Below, piece after piece: positions 13,763-24,708 of a DNA stretch of 64,000 nt. The notes beneath the pieces are model-generated. The model had not been told where the DNA came from and did not search any database. It saw only the letters and a program-made list of their open reading frames with translations. Position 1 is the stretch's first letter. Each line of letters begins with the position of its first letter. The translations under genes and the position numbers were made by a program. This stretch comes from Bolinopsis microptera. Its lineage: Eukaryota > Ctenophora > Tentaculata > Lobata > Bolinopsidae. The stretch spans positions 3,799,675 to 3,863,674 of the forward strand of contig NC_087078.1 of the NCBI RefSeq assembly GCF_026151205.1, given 5' to 3'.

Positions 13763-13849
13763 ACTGAAGAGAGTCGCCAGTGGAAGCTGCACCAGTACCA
13801 TCGCCAGTACTACTGTGGAACCTGTTCAATGAGCTTCATGAAGTGTGAG
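13763..13849 (+). CDS. Possible isolated exon resembling a C2H2 zinc finger fragment
   Basis: An 87-nt segment is bounded by an acceptor-like pyrimidine stretch ending ...GCCCTAG at 13762 and a GT at 13850 (GAG|GTTTCT, a weak donor). Its only sensible frame reads TEESRQWKLHQYHRQYYCG and then TCSMSFMKCE. The YYCGTCSMSF portion matches the start of a C2H2 finger (Y-x-C-x-x-C-x-x-x-F). No pairing histidines follow in frame. It could be an exon of another gene, a pseudogene scrap or chance. Confidence 0.2.
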
Positions 13850-14859
13850 GTTTCTCTAAAATAGCATCACGTACCGACACCAGTGTCCAGTACTACTTAT
13901 TTCCATAAGTAGAAAAAAACTTAACCTGGTAACCTTGGTGCCTGCGCAATTCTAACTGCACAACAACATTTTTTGTGAACAAGCTGCTATGAACCCTATC
14001 TGCACAAACTTTTTTCAATGCGCGTTCATTACCTCTGTACTACCAGCATTAAGTCCTCATCAACCATGTATCTTTTAGACGTAGAGGTTTGATTCGATGA
14101 CAAAAGAAGAATTCTGTGTTTAACCAGAGGCACCTGTTTATACATAGCATCAGCTGTTGTTCCTAGTTGTAGTAGAGGAGAAATATCTACTGCATAAACT
14201 GTCATTATGTCATTAAAGAGGATTACAATATACAGTGATAAGAGTGATAAGTGTATGTCTAAACACTACGGTTAGCAGTTTTGTATCCAGATAAGTAGAA
14301 CCCTACATAACACGGCCCCTCCTCCCAACTAGCACACACTCAGTACCCAGTACCATCTGCAGTTACGTTATCTACAGTGCAGTTAGGCCATCTACAGACT
14401 GTCTGCATATTCTATCTGCACAATAGTCACCCCGTGACCCACACCCCTGCTTTAGTTTGTGTTATTCCGACGAAGAAGAATGAATTTTAGAAGGCACAAT
14501 TGTTTGGCTTTTGCATTTTACTAGAAGTAGATCGGTCTTTTTATGTCGAATAATCCATTATTTTGTAATCCGTATGTATATTTATTACTTTGTATTATAA
14601 GATCCCCCGATCAATGATCAGTGGCCAGATAGGGTAACTTCAAAGGTGGTTTATTCCTCAGATGGTATTAATTATCACTACTACTACTATATAGTAATAT
14701 ACTACTAATGGTATTAATTATTCAACGTGAACATCTAGAACGGCAGTTAACCAGTGCCCTGAATATATCAAGCTATTTTCTGGTCACTTTGTTTAATGTT
14801 TATACAAATTTACATTCGGCTTTTATTCAATATCCGGAGTGACAGATGTGCCGTACACT

Positions 14860-15045
14860 GCATACAGTGGGGTGCCGTACAGTAGGGTACCGTACAGTGG
14901 GGTGCCGTACAGTAGGGTACCGTACAGTGGGGTGCCGTACAGTAGGGTACAGTACAGTGGGGTACCGTACAGTGGTGAGTGGGGTGCCGTACAGTGGGGT
15001 ACCGTACAGTGGTGAGTGGGATGCCGTACAGTGGGGTGCCATATG
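14860..15045. repeat. 15-bp tandem repeat (GTACAGT-GGGT-CC type)
   Basis: About a dozen units of the form ccgtacagtggggtg / ccgtacagtagggta. The 15-bp period keeps all frames open on both strands, which explains the overlapping open frames there. No start or splice context suggests translation. Confidence 0.9.
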
Positions 15046-15785
15046 TTAAATACCAATTAAAGCCTCTCCTCGTATCATACAAATCCTAATCTGTCGACAA
15101 AAGGAGTTCACACTCTCACAGTACGTCTAATCTCTATATCATGACACTGCATGTCCCTTTTATCACTCCTGCCTGTTAATTTACGTACTACTCTGAGATA
15201 AGAGCAGAGGTTAAGGTTTTGTGTCCGTCTCAGTCTCTAAGTCTAAGTCTCTAGATTAATAGAGTTTGATCCATTATATTGGGTATTCTAGGTTTTAATT
15301 TTTGTGTTTCGGTGACGTGTTTTTCTGAACTGTGACTGAAATGATATGAAGATCGGCAATATTGCTATTGATAAACTCACTTTTAATATCATGATTGATA
15401 CAAAAATTGGATTGGCCAGGTAAAAAACTATCGCGTAATGTTTAAGTGCCGGTCATGTCCGAAGATTGGTGATTTTTTTCTTCAGTTCTTCATATCTAAA
15501 GCATAGGTAGTGATTCGCGTATCTTATCAAAATCAAATGGGTATCAGCTACGCAGTGCCGGCAGTCAATGTTTTATAATATTTGTGGTAGTGTCATTCTG
15601 TTGTTTAAAAGGGCCAAGTGGTGACCCTGATGGTACACGTGTACTATTAATCTCACGTACTTTCTGTAAATAACCCTAAGTGAGCAGTAGTAGTACTGCT
15701 CTGAGCGCTTTATTGCTACTAAACGTACTGAGCTTTTCCTTTTGTCAGCGAACTATTAGCTAAGAGTTCTATAAGAGTGTAGCTG

Positions 15786-16219
15786 ATGTCAGGGATACAG
15801 GAACCAGCCCCAGATATCACCACCGAGCCCTCCGTCATGTTCGTTAACGATGCAGCAGCTCAGCAGTTCACCACCCCCTCCTGCTCCGCCTCCAGCCAGT
15901 TCACCACCCCCTCCTGTCCCGCTTCCAGCCAGTTCACCACCACCTCCTGTCCCGCCTCCAGCCAGTTCACCACCCCCTCCTGTCCCGCCTCCACCGTGGC
16001 TAGTCCCCGCTCTTCGGGTGTAGCCCCTCCTGAGCCTTGGGATCTAGACAAGATCTTCCTGTACCCGGGCAGATTGGGGCTCCACCAGGCCCCTCTGAGG
16101 AGGTCTAGTTCTTGTAACATTCCTCTGATAAAGCAGACTAGTGCTGTTCCAGAGATACTGAGGGATGATTATGTGGGCTATATCCGGGACTCTGGACCTA
16201 ACGAGATGACGCTCAAAAG
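15786..16219 (+). CDS. Candidate alternative first exon with an 11-residue coding repeat
   Basis: An ATG at 15786 opens 144 codons plus two bases to a donor AG|GTACAA (16219/16220), phase 2. After MSGIQEPAPDITTEPSVMF comes a 33-bp coding minisatellite (about 15867-15990) of four Gln-Phe-Thr-Thr-(Pro/Thr)-Ser-Cys-(Pro/Ala)-Ala-Ser units. Then comes an ordered-looking stretch (EPWDLDKIFLYPGRLGLHQ), an LRRSSSC kinase-type motif and a mixed tail ending MTLKR. The third base is rich in C in the repeat, consistent with coding use. No family was recognised. The phase matches the acceptor at 19887. Upstream, an E-box at 15636-15641 could be part of its promoter. Confidence 0.45.
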
Positions 16220-16736
16220 GTACAAACACTAACAGTTACTACCATACTTGCTTTTATTATCTTATCTTATATCTGCTTATCTTGTATCAGCTTATCTTAT
16301 AGATAGCTTCGTTTATCTAATATAATGTAGGATATTACAGGGTTGCCTGCACAGTTTACTTTGTGTCAATTTAAACTTTTAAGACAGAATCGTTTCATTC
16401 GATTTCATATCTGCTTTTTAAGGTTGGTATCTTTCTATGTGATTTTGTTGTTGTTATCTGTAATCAAAATCTGTCGAATAAATGATTGATAGGTCAAATG
16501 AGGATGAATGATGTCGATTAGCGATGCGTGAAATTTAATTTTCATGCTGAATCTTATGTTAAACTGCTCAAGAACATCAAAGGCCACATTATGTGTTGTG
16601 ACCAATTCACACTTGTGATCAAATGATCTCAGGTTTAAATTATAAGGTTTCCTGAAACACCTACTCCTGAGGTCCTCACAAAGTAAGGTCTGTAATTTAA
16701 CAGTCTCTTCAGCTTGTTCGCGGTCTATATTCTATA
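16220..16736. other. Non-coding stretch, presumed intron
   Basis: AT-rich, with TTATCTTATATC-type short repeats at 16255-16300. Nothing else seen. Confidence 0.4.
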
Positions 16737-17047
16737 ATGCACCTCACAGAGTGCCGTGTTGAGGTGAACTCATTGGGCAGACTGATAATCACACAGCTGC
16801 TGGTAATCACACAGCTAGTAATCATCACACAGCTGCTGGTTATCACGCAGCCAAGCCCTTCTTTCCAGATCATTTCTACAGTACAATTAATGATCCCCGA
16901 CCGTTACATCTTTAGAAGATGTGTCTCACATGATGGCTACAGTGTGTCAGCCACTTCATTTGAAGGCAACTTCAGGGAAGTGTTCGTTCGTGGTTTTATG
17001 AGAATGCTCGACTTGTACGTTTCTAGTGAAAGTACAGTACCTCGGAG
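16737..17047 (+). CDS. Possible alternative first exon
   Basis: The frame from an ATG at 16737 runs 103 codons plus two bases to a donor AG|GTAGGT (17047/17048), again phase 2. The proximal part contains a degenerate repeat coding Leu-Val-Ile-Thr-Gln units and is hydrophobic, which is unusual for a cytoplasmic tail. A start at the later ATG 16890 (MIPDRYIFRRCVSHDGY) would avoid the repeat. The distal part is mixed and aromatic, ending STVPRR. No homology was recognised. Phase agreement with its neighbours is the main support. Confidence 0.3.
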
Positions 17048-17103
17048 GTAGGTTACAGAAAGGTTACAATAACATAAACCCGCCACGCAAAGGGTTTATA
17101 TAA

Positions 17104-17210
17104 CAGATCATCCCGCTAGCGCGGGATGATCTGATAAACACATACGAGTGCGCGCAGCGCACGAGTTTTGTGTTAATATGTAATCCCGAAGCGCCAGCTG
17201 AGGGATTACA
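17104..17210. repeat. Cluster of three perfect short inverted repeats
   Basis: Three hairpin-forming palindromes follow each other. At 17104-17133 there is a 13-bp stem (CAGATCATCCCGC) with a TAGC loop. At about 17149-17163 there is GTGCGC with a 3-nt loop. At 17179-17210 TGTAATCCC pairs with GGGATTACA. The cluster is GC-richer than its surroundings, and related GCGGGATGAT and GGGCCGGG words recur at 17740-17850. A repeat-element terminus is likely; the family is not recognised. Confidence 0.7.
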
Positions 17211-17550
17211 TTTATTTAGCCCTGAGCGTGAAGTGTTTATGGATTATAATTATCTCCGGCGATTTCGACAAAGGATTTATACTTTAGAAGAGATTGGAAA
17301 GCAGTTCATCAATCTGAATGTCAAACCGATCTGTCATAGTGGAGCAATAGCTTGAACGTTAGCAGGAACAAGAGCTGGAAGGAGAGCAAGCAAAACAATA
17401 CTATTTTTAGGGCACGGACAAGGGTAGCTGGCTAGTCGCCAACTTCTCACGCCACGCGTTGGAGAAATTCCAAGAATTAGCTGCTTTGGCAACGTTCCCA
17501 GGAATTTGCGTGTAAAAGAAGTGGACGGTTACGATGTTTCATATCAGTAT

Positions 17551-17634
17551 CACGTGGTGCGCTTTCGTGTCACGTGGTATAGACTCGGCGTATGCTATTG
17601 GTGGCACGTGGTACGCACGTGACGCGCCCACGTG
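17551..17634. promoter_or_regulatory. Cluster of five CACGTG E-boxes
   Basis: Perfect CACGTG palindromes occur at 17551, 17571, 17605, 17616 and 17629 within 84 bases of GC-rich sequence. CACGTG is the site of bHLH-zipper factors such as USF, MITF and MYC/MAX. The cluster is about 1 kb upstream of candidate exon 18624-19432 and could be a promoter or enhancer. It could also be carried by a repeat element. Confidence 0.4.
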
Positions 17635-18623
17635 ATCGCGCGTCTAACTGTTCTACTATTATCGAGTTCTAATCAGCAGTATCATCGATTATTGTAAGTC
17701 GGAGAATTGAATGATAAACATCAGTTACGACTAAAAGTAAAAAGCGGGCCGGGTTTATACAAATTTCCGGGGCGGGATGATATCACCTTGAGATGTTTAT
17801 CTAACAGCGGGCCGGGCTGAGTGATAATATGATCCCGCGTCGAAATCCCGGAGATATTTATAGAAAGGTTACCTAGCAGCAAGGTTTTAAATGTGGTTAA
17901 CAGGAGGGACCCGGCCAAATCTCATTATAACACCCATTTATAGACCCTTAATTTTTGTTTAGCGTGAAAAATTCCTGTTAAATGTTAAATCATCATTTTA
18001 TGTTATAAATAATAATAAAAACGTTCATCAGGCCCTAAATGAATATTACAGATCAAATATCATGAGGCATTGAAATTTGATCCCAAATATTTATCCTAAA
18101 GTAAAGGATCTCTTATAGAGAAGTTACAAACACAGACTAAATCTAATATCCATCACTCTAAACTAAAAACAAACATACTTAACAAGTTAACAGCTGCACA
18201 CGTCACAAGCTCAGATGAACCACTACCGAAATGACATTATAGACCTACTTTGCTCATTTTAAATATGCGAATATTCCACATATTCCGCCAATCTAGAAAC
18301 TGTGCCGTATTCTGTAATATTAACCATTGTAATCCTACGCCACCCGTGGACCGGTACATAGTGAGGTAGCCGAGTGGGGGTGGTGGGTGGCTCTGACTCT
18401 CTGACCCATATGTACCTATGCTCTCATATATTATATGTGGACTCAGGGCTTGTCATTACCCCTAGTTTCATTGCGCTCCTTATCGAATTTATCAGCTCTA
18501 ACCATGGCAACCATCTCGTTAATCGTTTTCTCTCCTTTTTCCCTCACAATTGCAACTGTACCAACTCCTAGATAGCTATAATTGCTTTTCGTTTTGAATG
18601 TTCGGTCTCTTAGTTCTTCTTTT

Positions 18624-19432
18624 ATGAGTGTGAGGGCGGGTGGAGTTAAACTTCCTCCACTTGCAACTAAGAAGAAGAGGAGGTCAAAGCAGCCTAAAAG
18701 TAGCGTTGTTCCACATGAAACGGAGTACGAGTTAACTCCGACTGATTCAGATTACATTGCTTTTGTTGGCAGTAAGCAGGAGGAAACCCCAATAGATGTA
18801 CCCAGTCAGTTTGAAGACAGTTCAACTGTAATTCTAAACAATGTCGTCAACCCTGAGAGTGAGATTGAAAGAGAAAAGGAGGAGGAAATGCTGAGGAACA
18901 ATATTGATTTAGAGGCCGGGGAGAAACACGATCTAGTCTCTAATGAGGGCACCAACCATAAAGTAGTGAATGTTCGGCCAACATCTGCGGCAGGGACGAA
19001 TGTTCCTGAAGATGGAGAAGTCGGAGATAAACCAAAACAACAAGCTACGGTTATTAAAAACGAGCTTGCTGACCATAAAAGTATACAAGACCGTCCACCC
19101 TCTACTCGACCGCTCTCCGCGCCAGAAATATATTTACCAGATGAATACAAAGAAAAAAATATATCAAATACTGAGGAAGCTAAAGATGAAGAAGCTAAGG
19201 CTGACACTGAGGAAGCTAATTCTGAGGAAGCTAATCTTCGGCCAGGAGACCAGGTGTGGACAGACTCTGTTTATGACAGTGACGAACTGGATGATGCAGT
19301 GGTTGGGGGCACAGCTGGCGGTGAAGATGGGGAAGGTCAGGAATTGAAGGTACCCAGGAGTTTCCTCCGAAGATCAAGCGAGCAAGGAAAGAAATTTAAA
19401 TTTGCAGTAACGAAAGTGTTGCTAGACAGAAT
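18624..19432 (+). CDS. Candidate alternative first exon (long acidic N terminus)
   Basis: The first in-frame ATG is at 18624; the frame is open slightly further upstream. It runs 269 codons plus two bases to a good donor AT|GTGAGT (19432/19433), phase 2. The product starts MSVRAGGVKLPPLATKKKRR and is then strongly acidic with short Glu-Glu-Ala repeats near residues 190-215. It ends with a basic patch holding LRRSSEQGKK and an amphipathic FAVTKVLLDRM. The layout of disordered acidic tail, RRSS and a short helix recurs in neighbouring candidate exons. The next exon at 19887 is only 454 bases away and continues the frame. Overlapping open frames at 18806-19207 (-) and 18970-19347 (+) are shadows. 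Confidence 0.55.
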
Positions 19433-19886
19433 GTGAGTTTACACTGTAAACTCAGTTTACACTTATGGTCGAGCCTTGTCTATCAAACAAATGAAGATAA
19501 ATATATATTTCTTTCGATTAATAATTTTTACCGTTTATGATTTGATGTTGGCAACAAATTTACCGTCACTTCAGTCTTGATTTCAATTTAAATCGACTTT
19601 AAGACAACTTCTTCAAAATAATTGAGTTAAAAGTTAGAGTGCTAATCGTCCGTAATTATTCGAAATTGAAAAAAAGCAACATTTAACCAAATACTAATGC
19701 TCCCAGCAGACGAAAAGAGATAAAATCTTGGATTTACTGCCGCGTATTTACAACATATTCATTTAAACTATGCAATATCTTAACAAATAGTTTAAATGAA
19801 TAACATACTAATCAACATCACAATACAATTCAGCTGTTATTCTGAAAACTTTATAAAAGCAAATAACTAATGCGTTATGTTTTCAG

Positions 19887-19971
19887 GGCGAACAAAACAG
19901 CGCTAGATCAGAAGTTAAAAGTGCACCCAACCTCAGAGGAAGGGAGCAATGGGAACCATCTCGGTCCAGAT
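19887..19971 (+). CDS. CNGA-like: Shared internal exon of the upstream transcript class
   Basis: An 85-nt exon between acceptor TTTTCAG (ending 19886) and donor GAT|GTGAGT. Entered in phase 2 it reads ANKTALDQKLKVHPTSEEG then SNGNHLGPD and exits in phase 0. All seven upstream candidates end in phase 2, so each can join it without a frame break. One other frame is also open over this short exon, so frame is assigned from neighbours. No domain is recognised. Confidence 0.5.
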
Positions 19972-20358
19972 GTGAGTATGTTGTGTTATCAGTTACGTTA
20001 CATTAACATTAACTAGTAAACAAACCTGGTTCCCAATCAGTTAACTATCAATAAAGCTGATCATTTGTATCACTAAAGATACAAAATTACAATTAAGTTA
20101 CACTAAAACGCCTGGAATCTGTATTTAATGACTTCATTCTCCTAATTGGTCTCATTACTGCCATTTAAATTTTAGCTCTTCTTTTTCTAATAATCTTCTT
20201 TTGTTAATTGATAATATGAATCTGCGGACAAATTTGTGGTATCATAATTATTTAACACCTTAACAGTTGGTTCACTATTGTGTTCACTATTTAACAGTTG
20301 GTTCACTATGTTTGTGTTAGGTGTAATGAAATTGTTTAACTCTCCCTCACCGGGGCAG

Positions 20359-20442
20359 GGTAAGAATAACGTACAGAGCATGGCCAGTGTTGCACAGACC
20401 ATCACATTCATCAGACGTATCAGCAAACGCACCGGCAAAAAG
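20359..20442 (+). CDS. CNGA-like: Shared internal exon with a basic RRIS segment
   Basis: 84 nt, phase 0 to phase 0, between acceptor CCGGGGCAG and donor AAG|GTCAGT. It reads GKNNVQSMASVAQTITFIRR then ISKRTGKK: an amphipathic helix followed by a very basic stretch with an RRIS kinase-type motif. It follows exon 19887-19971 in frame and would join the S1-side exon at 50137 (entry phase 0) across a ~29.7-kb intron containing the second group of candidate first exons. The long-range join is inference. Confidence 0.45.
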
Positions 20443-23159
20443 GTCAGTTATTACACGTTACTATTATGTTTTAAGAGTATTTTGAATAATTATTTATAAA
20501 TATTTATATAAATATGATCAGTTGCCATTTCAGTGGGGCAGCGTGGCTTTTAGTTTTATTCTGCACAGCATTTCAACTTGGTGTCGCTGGTTTTTGTTAC
20601 TAGGAACTTTATTGATTTGATCAAGATGACACTGCACGACATTTAATTTTTCCTACATTAAAATGTACGGTATCTAGTGTTATTTTGAGAAGATTAAGTT
20701 ATTAAGTGTTTTATAATAATTTTGTCTTTGCCTTTTTGAGTTACACTTATGTTCACATTTCTTATAATTTGCTTCTATCACTCACAGTCAGCCGCTCTGA
20801 CATGGTAATAACCTGCCTTCTTTTTGTCGGATGGTTAATCGTATGAGCGGGACAGAAATATCTCATTTCATTTCATATTGCTAATTGCATTGTCAGCCTT
20901 ACTTTATGTTTTACAGTTGGGTTTAGCCAGCGTTTTGGAATCTTTAAATCTACTTTTGATGATAGGTTAGTGTCGGGTGGGAGATTTGGGTTAGGTTTAG
21001 GTCGAAAATCCGAACCATAACCTTACTTTTTTGCCCGCAAATCGTAGAGTCTCACGTCTAGTCTGTATCATTTTACGAAAAAGTGGTCGTCATAGAGCTT
21101 CTTTTCCTATTGTATCATGCTGAAAAACCACTAAGTTATTTAATAGTTTGAAATACCCACATACTAATAGGTTTAGTTTAAGATTATAACTTAATAGAGA
21201 TAATTTGCGTTATGTACTTATAGAATATAGGTGGGACCGCATTCCCACAAGATGTACTACTAGTAGTTACTATAGTATTACTACTAGTTAGGCACTGTCA
21301 GTAATGTAATTCTAATTAGTACAATGATAGTAACTGAGTATGTTTGTATCGTTCTGACTTAGTTTGTGAGATGTTTCATATAAGCTGGCCTTTATAAATC
21401 ACACAAATTCACTCTGGCTGAGAGTGGCTGAAACACTCGCTCGGCATACCAAAATACCAGTTTTAATTGTTTTCTCCTGCTGCATGCAGTTCTAGGTTGC
21501 GGTTCTAATCTTCGCATGATTACCGTAAGTATTTTGTAACTTAGTTTTTTAATAACTAATACCTAAGGTTGATAGACTAATATGTTTTTATATTAATGCT
21601 CAATTCCGATCGCTTCCTGTAATAAAGAATGCTAAAAATAATCAAGGCTGCAAATTCTTATCCCTTTTTTAAAGTGGATAACAATTGAACAATGATTTGT
21701 ATTAGTATTTTATTCTGCTTCAGACGTAATAGTCATTGTCAGCATATTGCACGAATTGGAACATAGTTCAGTAAGCAAATAAAGCAAGTCAAGGGAAAAT
21801 TAATTTTTCGCTTTACATAATTAAGATTCACCTAGTTGGCTTCCTCCAGGCAGAGAATTTTCTGATCAGGAATGGTATAATTATCTAAATTCCAATTATG
21901 GCTCCGGTATTCCTAACACTATTGTTATTCTTTACCAACTTTATAAAGGTGAAATTTTGGAATTATGATTCTGGAGCTGCTTGTTTCATTTGTTGAGCTC
22001 GCTAGTGGAGGAAAAACAGAATTTTCACCTATCAACATTCTGGAGCTGGTAAAGATTTTCTCCCAGGGTAGAAATTTGTAGAACGATGTTTCGTGGCAGA
22101 TAATGAGGGTAAACATGGTGAATTTAAAGACAACTTTAACAGAGTTGTTTGGAAATAGTAATATCAGTAACAAAATATGGAATTCGCAAACATTACAACA
22201 AAAATGTATGCCAATCTGGATTCTGGGGCAGAGGAGGACATGTTTGAACAGCTACTATACATCGAAAAGATTGTTTCTGTATGAGAAACCACTACCCTCT
22301 AGCTGAAGACGATTTACACATGTATTTTTAAAGCTCCTGCTAAACAAACTTTTCGTATCACTTATATGTTTTAAATAATCCGCCTCCAAGCACTATCCTC
22401 TAATGTTTCTAGAAAAGCATAAATACCTTTTCACCTTTTGGAACAAAATCAGATAAAAATCATTAGAGCGTGCACTTTGGGAACATTTATAGAGTGTCCG
22501 TCCATACTTAACAAAGTAAACAAGTTTCAATTAAATGAGATGAATTACCTGAATTTTACCAGCTTAGTCGTCTGATCACAACTAATGAATCCTGTATTGT
22601 CGAGTTCTTTAATTACGCTATTAATTACAAAGCCTAAGTTAACACTTCGCCAACAGTGGCCATCATCTGTACGTTCATATTGCATAACGAGGAATTTAGT
22701 TAATGTTTAAATAATTACTCTTCGAACTTGCAGCTTTATTCAGTAATTGCATGTCATTACAATGTCGCGGAACGAAACTACCTCTGTGCTGCTTCACCGG
22801 TTACTGTCAGAGTTGTGGACATTTTAATTCGCTTCTCTTTTCTAACTCGTACTCGACACGGTTTGCTCGGTTTATCAGTTGTACGCTGGATGTGGACTGT
22901 GGAGAGTGACACATTCTCTCCCCCCCCCATCTCTCAAGAGGAGAGAATGATAAATCAAACATGTCACGAAGATGATCGGAATTCTAGTAAAGAATTAATA
23001 GAAATAATCTGATTTGTCATATTCAATATTCTATTTTTATTATTGCCTCGCACTAATCACAAGTTATGTATACTGTATAGGTGTTAAACTAAATATATCG
23101 GAGGCTTCAGTCTTCACGGTGAGCAATAATTCCATCAAGGTTCCATACAATTCACTGAA

Positions 23160-24708
23160 CCCATTAGGGACGATAGGGTCTTTTACGACCCACCTTTTCT
23201 AGAGGCTATAGAGGACAAACAAAAATACTAAACGCTACGAATCTTTAGCACATATGCTCAAAATTTATTGGGCTACATTATTGACTTTCCATTCGAGACC
23301 CAATTAATCACTAACAATTAAATAATTAGGCTAATTAGTCGTCATAATTGGAAAATATTTTACTTATTTCACTTAACTTCTTGCCTTGATTGGGACATCA
23401 AAACGTTATGTGGGCTTATTTGTTTGAGAACAAAATAGTTGTGGGCAACGATTTCCTAGAGAGTAGTGAAAAGCCCGTGATAATCAGATCTTCACAAACA
23501 GAGCTAGACGCTGTTTACTAATTACTGCGGTCGCAAACGACCCACTCGTCAGGGTAGTAAACGACCCATCACGGTTTTTCGGCTATTACTTCTGAAACAA
23601 AGACGTTAGGATAAAATAAAAACTGTAGCATAAGTTAAAAACATATGGTCAATACTCTGTGACTCTAACTTTTTTAAGTAAAGAATTTGGTTCATTATAA
23701 CGACCCACTCGGCTCACTTGCTTATTACTACATATTATGTCCATGTAACTTCTTGAATTCAGCCTACAACATGACATCATATGTGCAAAATCGCCTCTCA
23801 GCAAGTGATTATCATCATAAACTGCGAAAAATCTGTTAAATGGGTCATTAGCGACCACAAAATTTATTAATAAAATACGTTGTTGTCAAACTTTTACAAA
23901 TATTATTATAAAAACATGCTATATCTTGGTCATTGCTCCTGTACGTTGATTTAACTTTTAAAATCAATCAACATAAGTCATGGCTGGTCTTCCCCTACTC
24001 CGCATCCCATGAGTTGGTTCCCAAAGTAGCAAGCGGTTTGCGACTTGTTCTGGGTGCCGGTGGATATGGCCTGCTAGTCGCATCCTGCGCTCTTTGATCT
24101 TCATGGTTGCTCTCGGTAGGTTGCCATAGACTTCTTTGTTGGTTTTGCGCTGCTTCTAGTCCACATTTAGTGCCATCCTTAGCATTCTAGTGTAGCATCC
24201 ATCAATGCTTTTCTTCAATTGCTCTGTCAACGTCAACGTTTCAGAACCATATAGAAGTATTGACTACAGCAGTAGCAACAAATAGACGGATCTTTAGTCC
24301 TCTTCTAAGGTCAGACTTTGTGGTCCTAGTGGGTCGATAATGACCCATTTAACCGATTTTTCGCAGTTAATGATGATAATCACTTGCTGAGTGAGCCGAG
24401 TGCAGGTCGTTAATGACCCAAATTCTTTATTTAAAAAAGTTAGAGTCACACAGTATTGGCCATATGCTTTTAACTTATGCTACAGTTTTTATTTTATCCT
24501 AGCGTCTTTGTTTCAGAAGTAATAGCCGAAAAACCGTGATGGGTCGTTTGCGATGTCCATCGCTCATGTATCTTTTTTAGTAAACGAGATACAGATTAGC
24601 TTTTTTGGATATCTAATTTTTGCTGTAAAGTGACCTAGTATAGTGTGTTAAACGGCATCAAAACGGCATCAAAATCGGCAAACTTTAAAACTCGTCGTCC
24701 CTAATGGG
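23160..24708. mobile_element. Non-autonomous piggyBac-like element with long inverted repeats
   Basis: The left end begins CCCATTAGGGACGA at 23160 and the right end finishes TCGTCCCTAATGGG at 24708, followed by TTAA (24709-24712). The left flank is TGAA (23156-23159), one base from the TTAA target expected of piggyBac. Long, diverged inverted arms (about 23550-23865 against 24330-24560) contain repeated GGGTCGTTT-type words, which are common subterminal motifs in this superfamily. No transposase frame is present. A reverse-strand LINE fragment sits between the arms. The family call rests on the CCC ends and the TTAA. Confidence 0.7.
23960..24300 (-). pseudogene. Fragment of a LINE reverse transcriptase C-terminal region
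   Basis: Read on the minus strand, the sequence gives SILLYGSETLTLTEQLKKS, then DGCYTRMLRMALNV, a TAG, then KTNKEVYGNLPRATMKIK and a tail with RRMRLAGHIHRHPEQ and RSRGRPAMTYVD. This is the conserved region after the palm/thumb of many invertebrate non-LTR endonuclease-reverse transcriptases (the LLYGSETW...RRLRLAGH...GKRKRGRP region). It is broken by stop codons, one of them where Trp is usual, and lacks the catalytic domain. It is inert and lies inside the piggyBac-like element. Confidence 0.75.

Larger units (their letters stand above)
11377..15785. other. Long non-coding stretch, presumed introns
   Basis: Contains a (TC)n microsatellite at about 11622-11694, long AT-rich sequence, a possible zinc-finger-like exon remnant at 13763-13849 and a 15-bp repeat array at about 14860-15045. 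A CACGTG E-box lies at 15636-15641, about 150 bases before the next candidate first exon. The several open frames across 14810-15082 on both strands are products of the repeat. Confidence 0.5.
17048..18623. other. Presumed intron with a hairpin cluster, E-box cluster and a possible small element
   Basis: Contains the hairpin cluster (17104-17210), a CACGTG cluster (17551-17634) and GC-rich words repeated at 17740-17850, which together may mark one ~750-bp repeat element. The small frame 17170-17355 starts inside the third hairpin and has no recognisable product. The remainder to 18623 is AT-rich and presumably includes the promoter of the next candidate exon. Confidence 0.4.

Noticed and set aside
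14810-15082. Several open frames on both strands rich in Tyr/Thr/His/Pro/Val
   Set aside because: All arise from a 15-bp tandem repeat whose period preserves every frame; no start or splice support.
18806-19347. Overlapping frames on both strands inside 18624-19432
   Set aside because: Shadows of the longer frame, which has a good donor and an in-phase next exon.
22728-23012. 94-codon frame as a further first exon
   Set aside because: The only nearby GT donor (TCTA|GTAAAG) gives phase 1, which fits neither shared acceptor; no homology.
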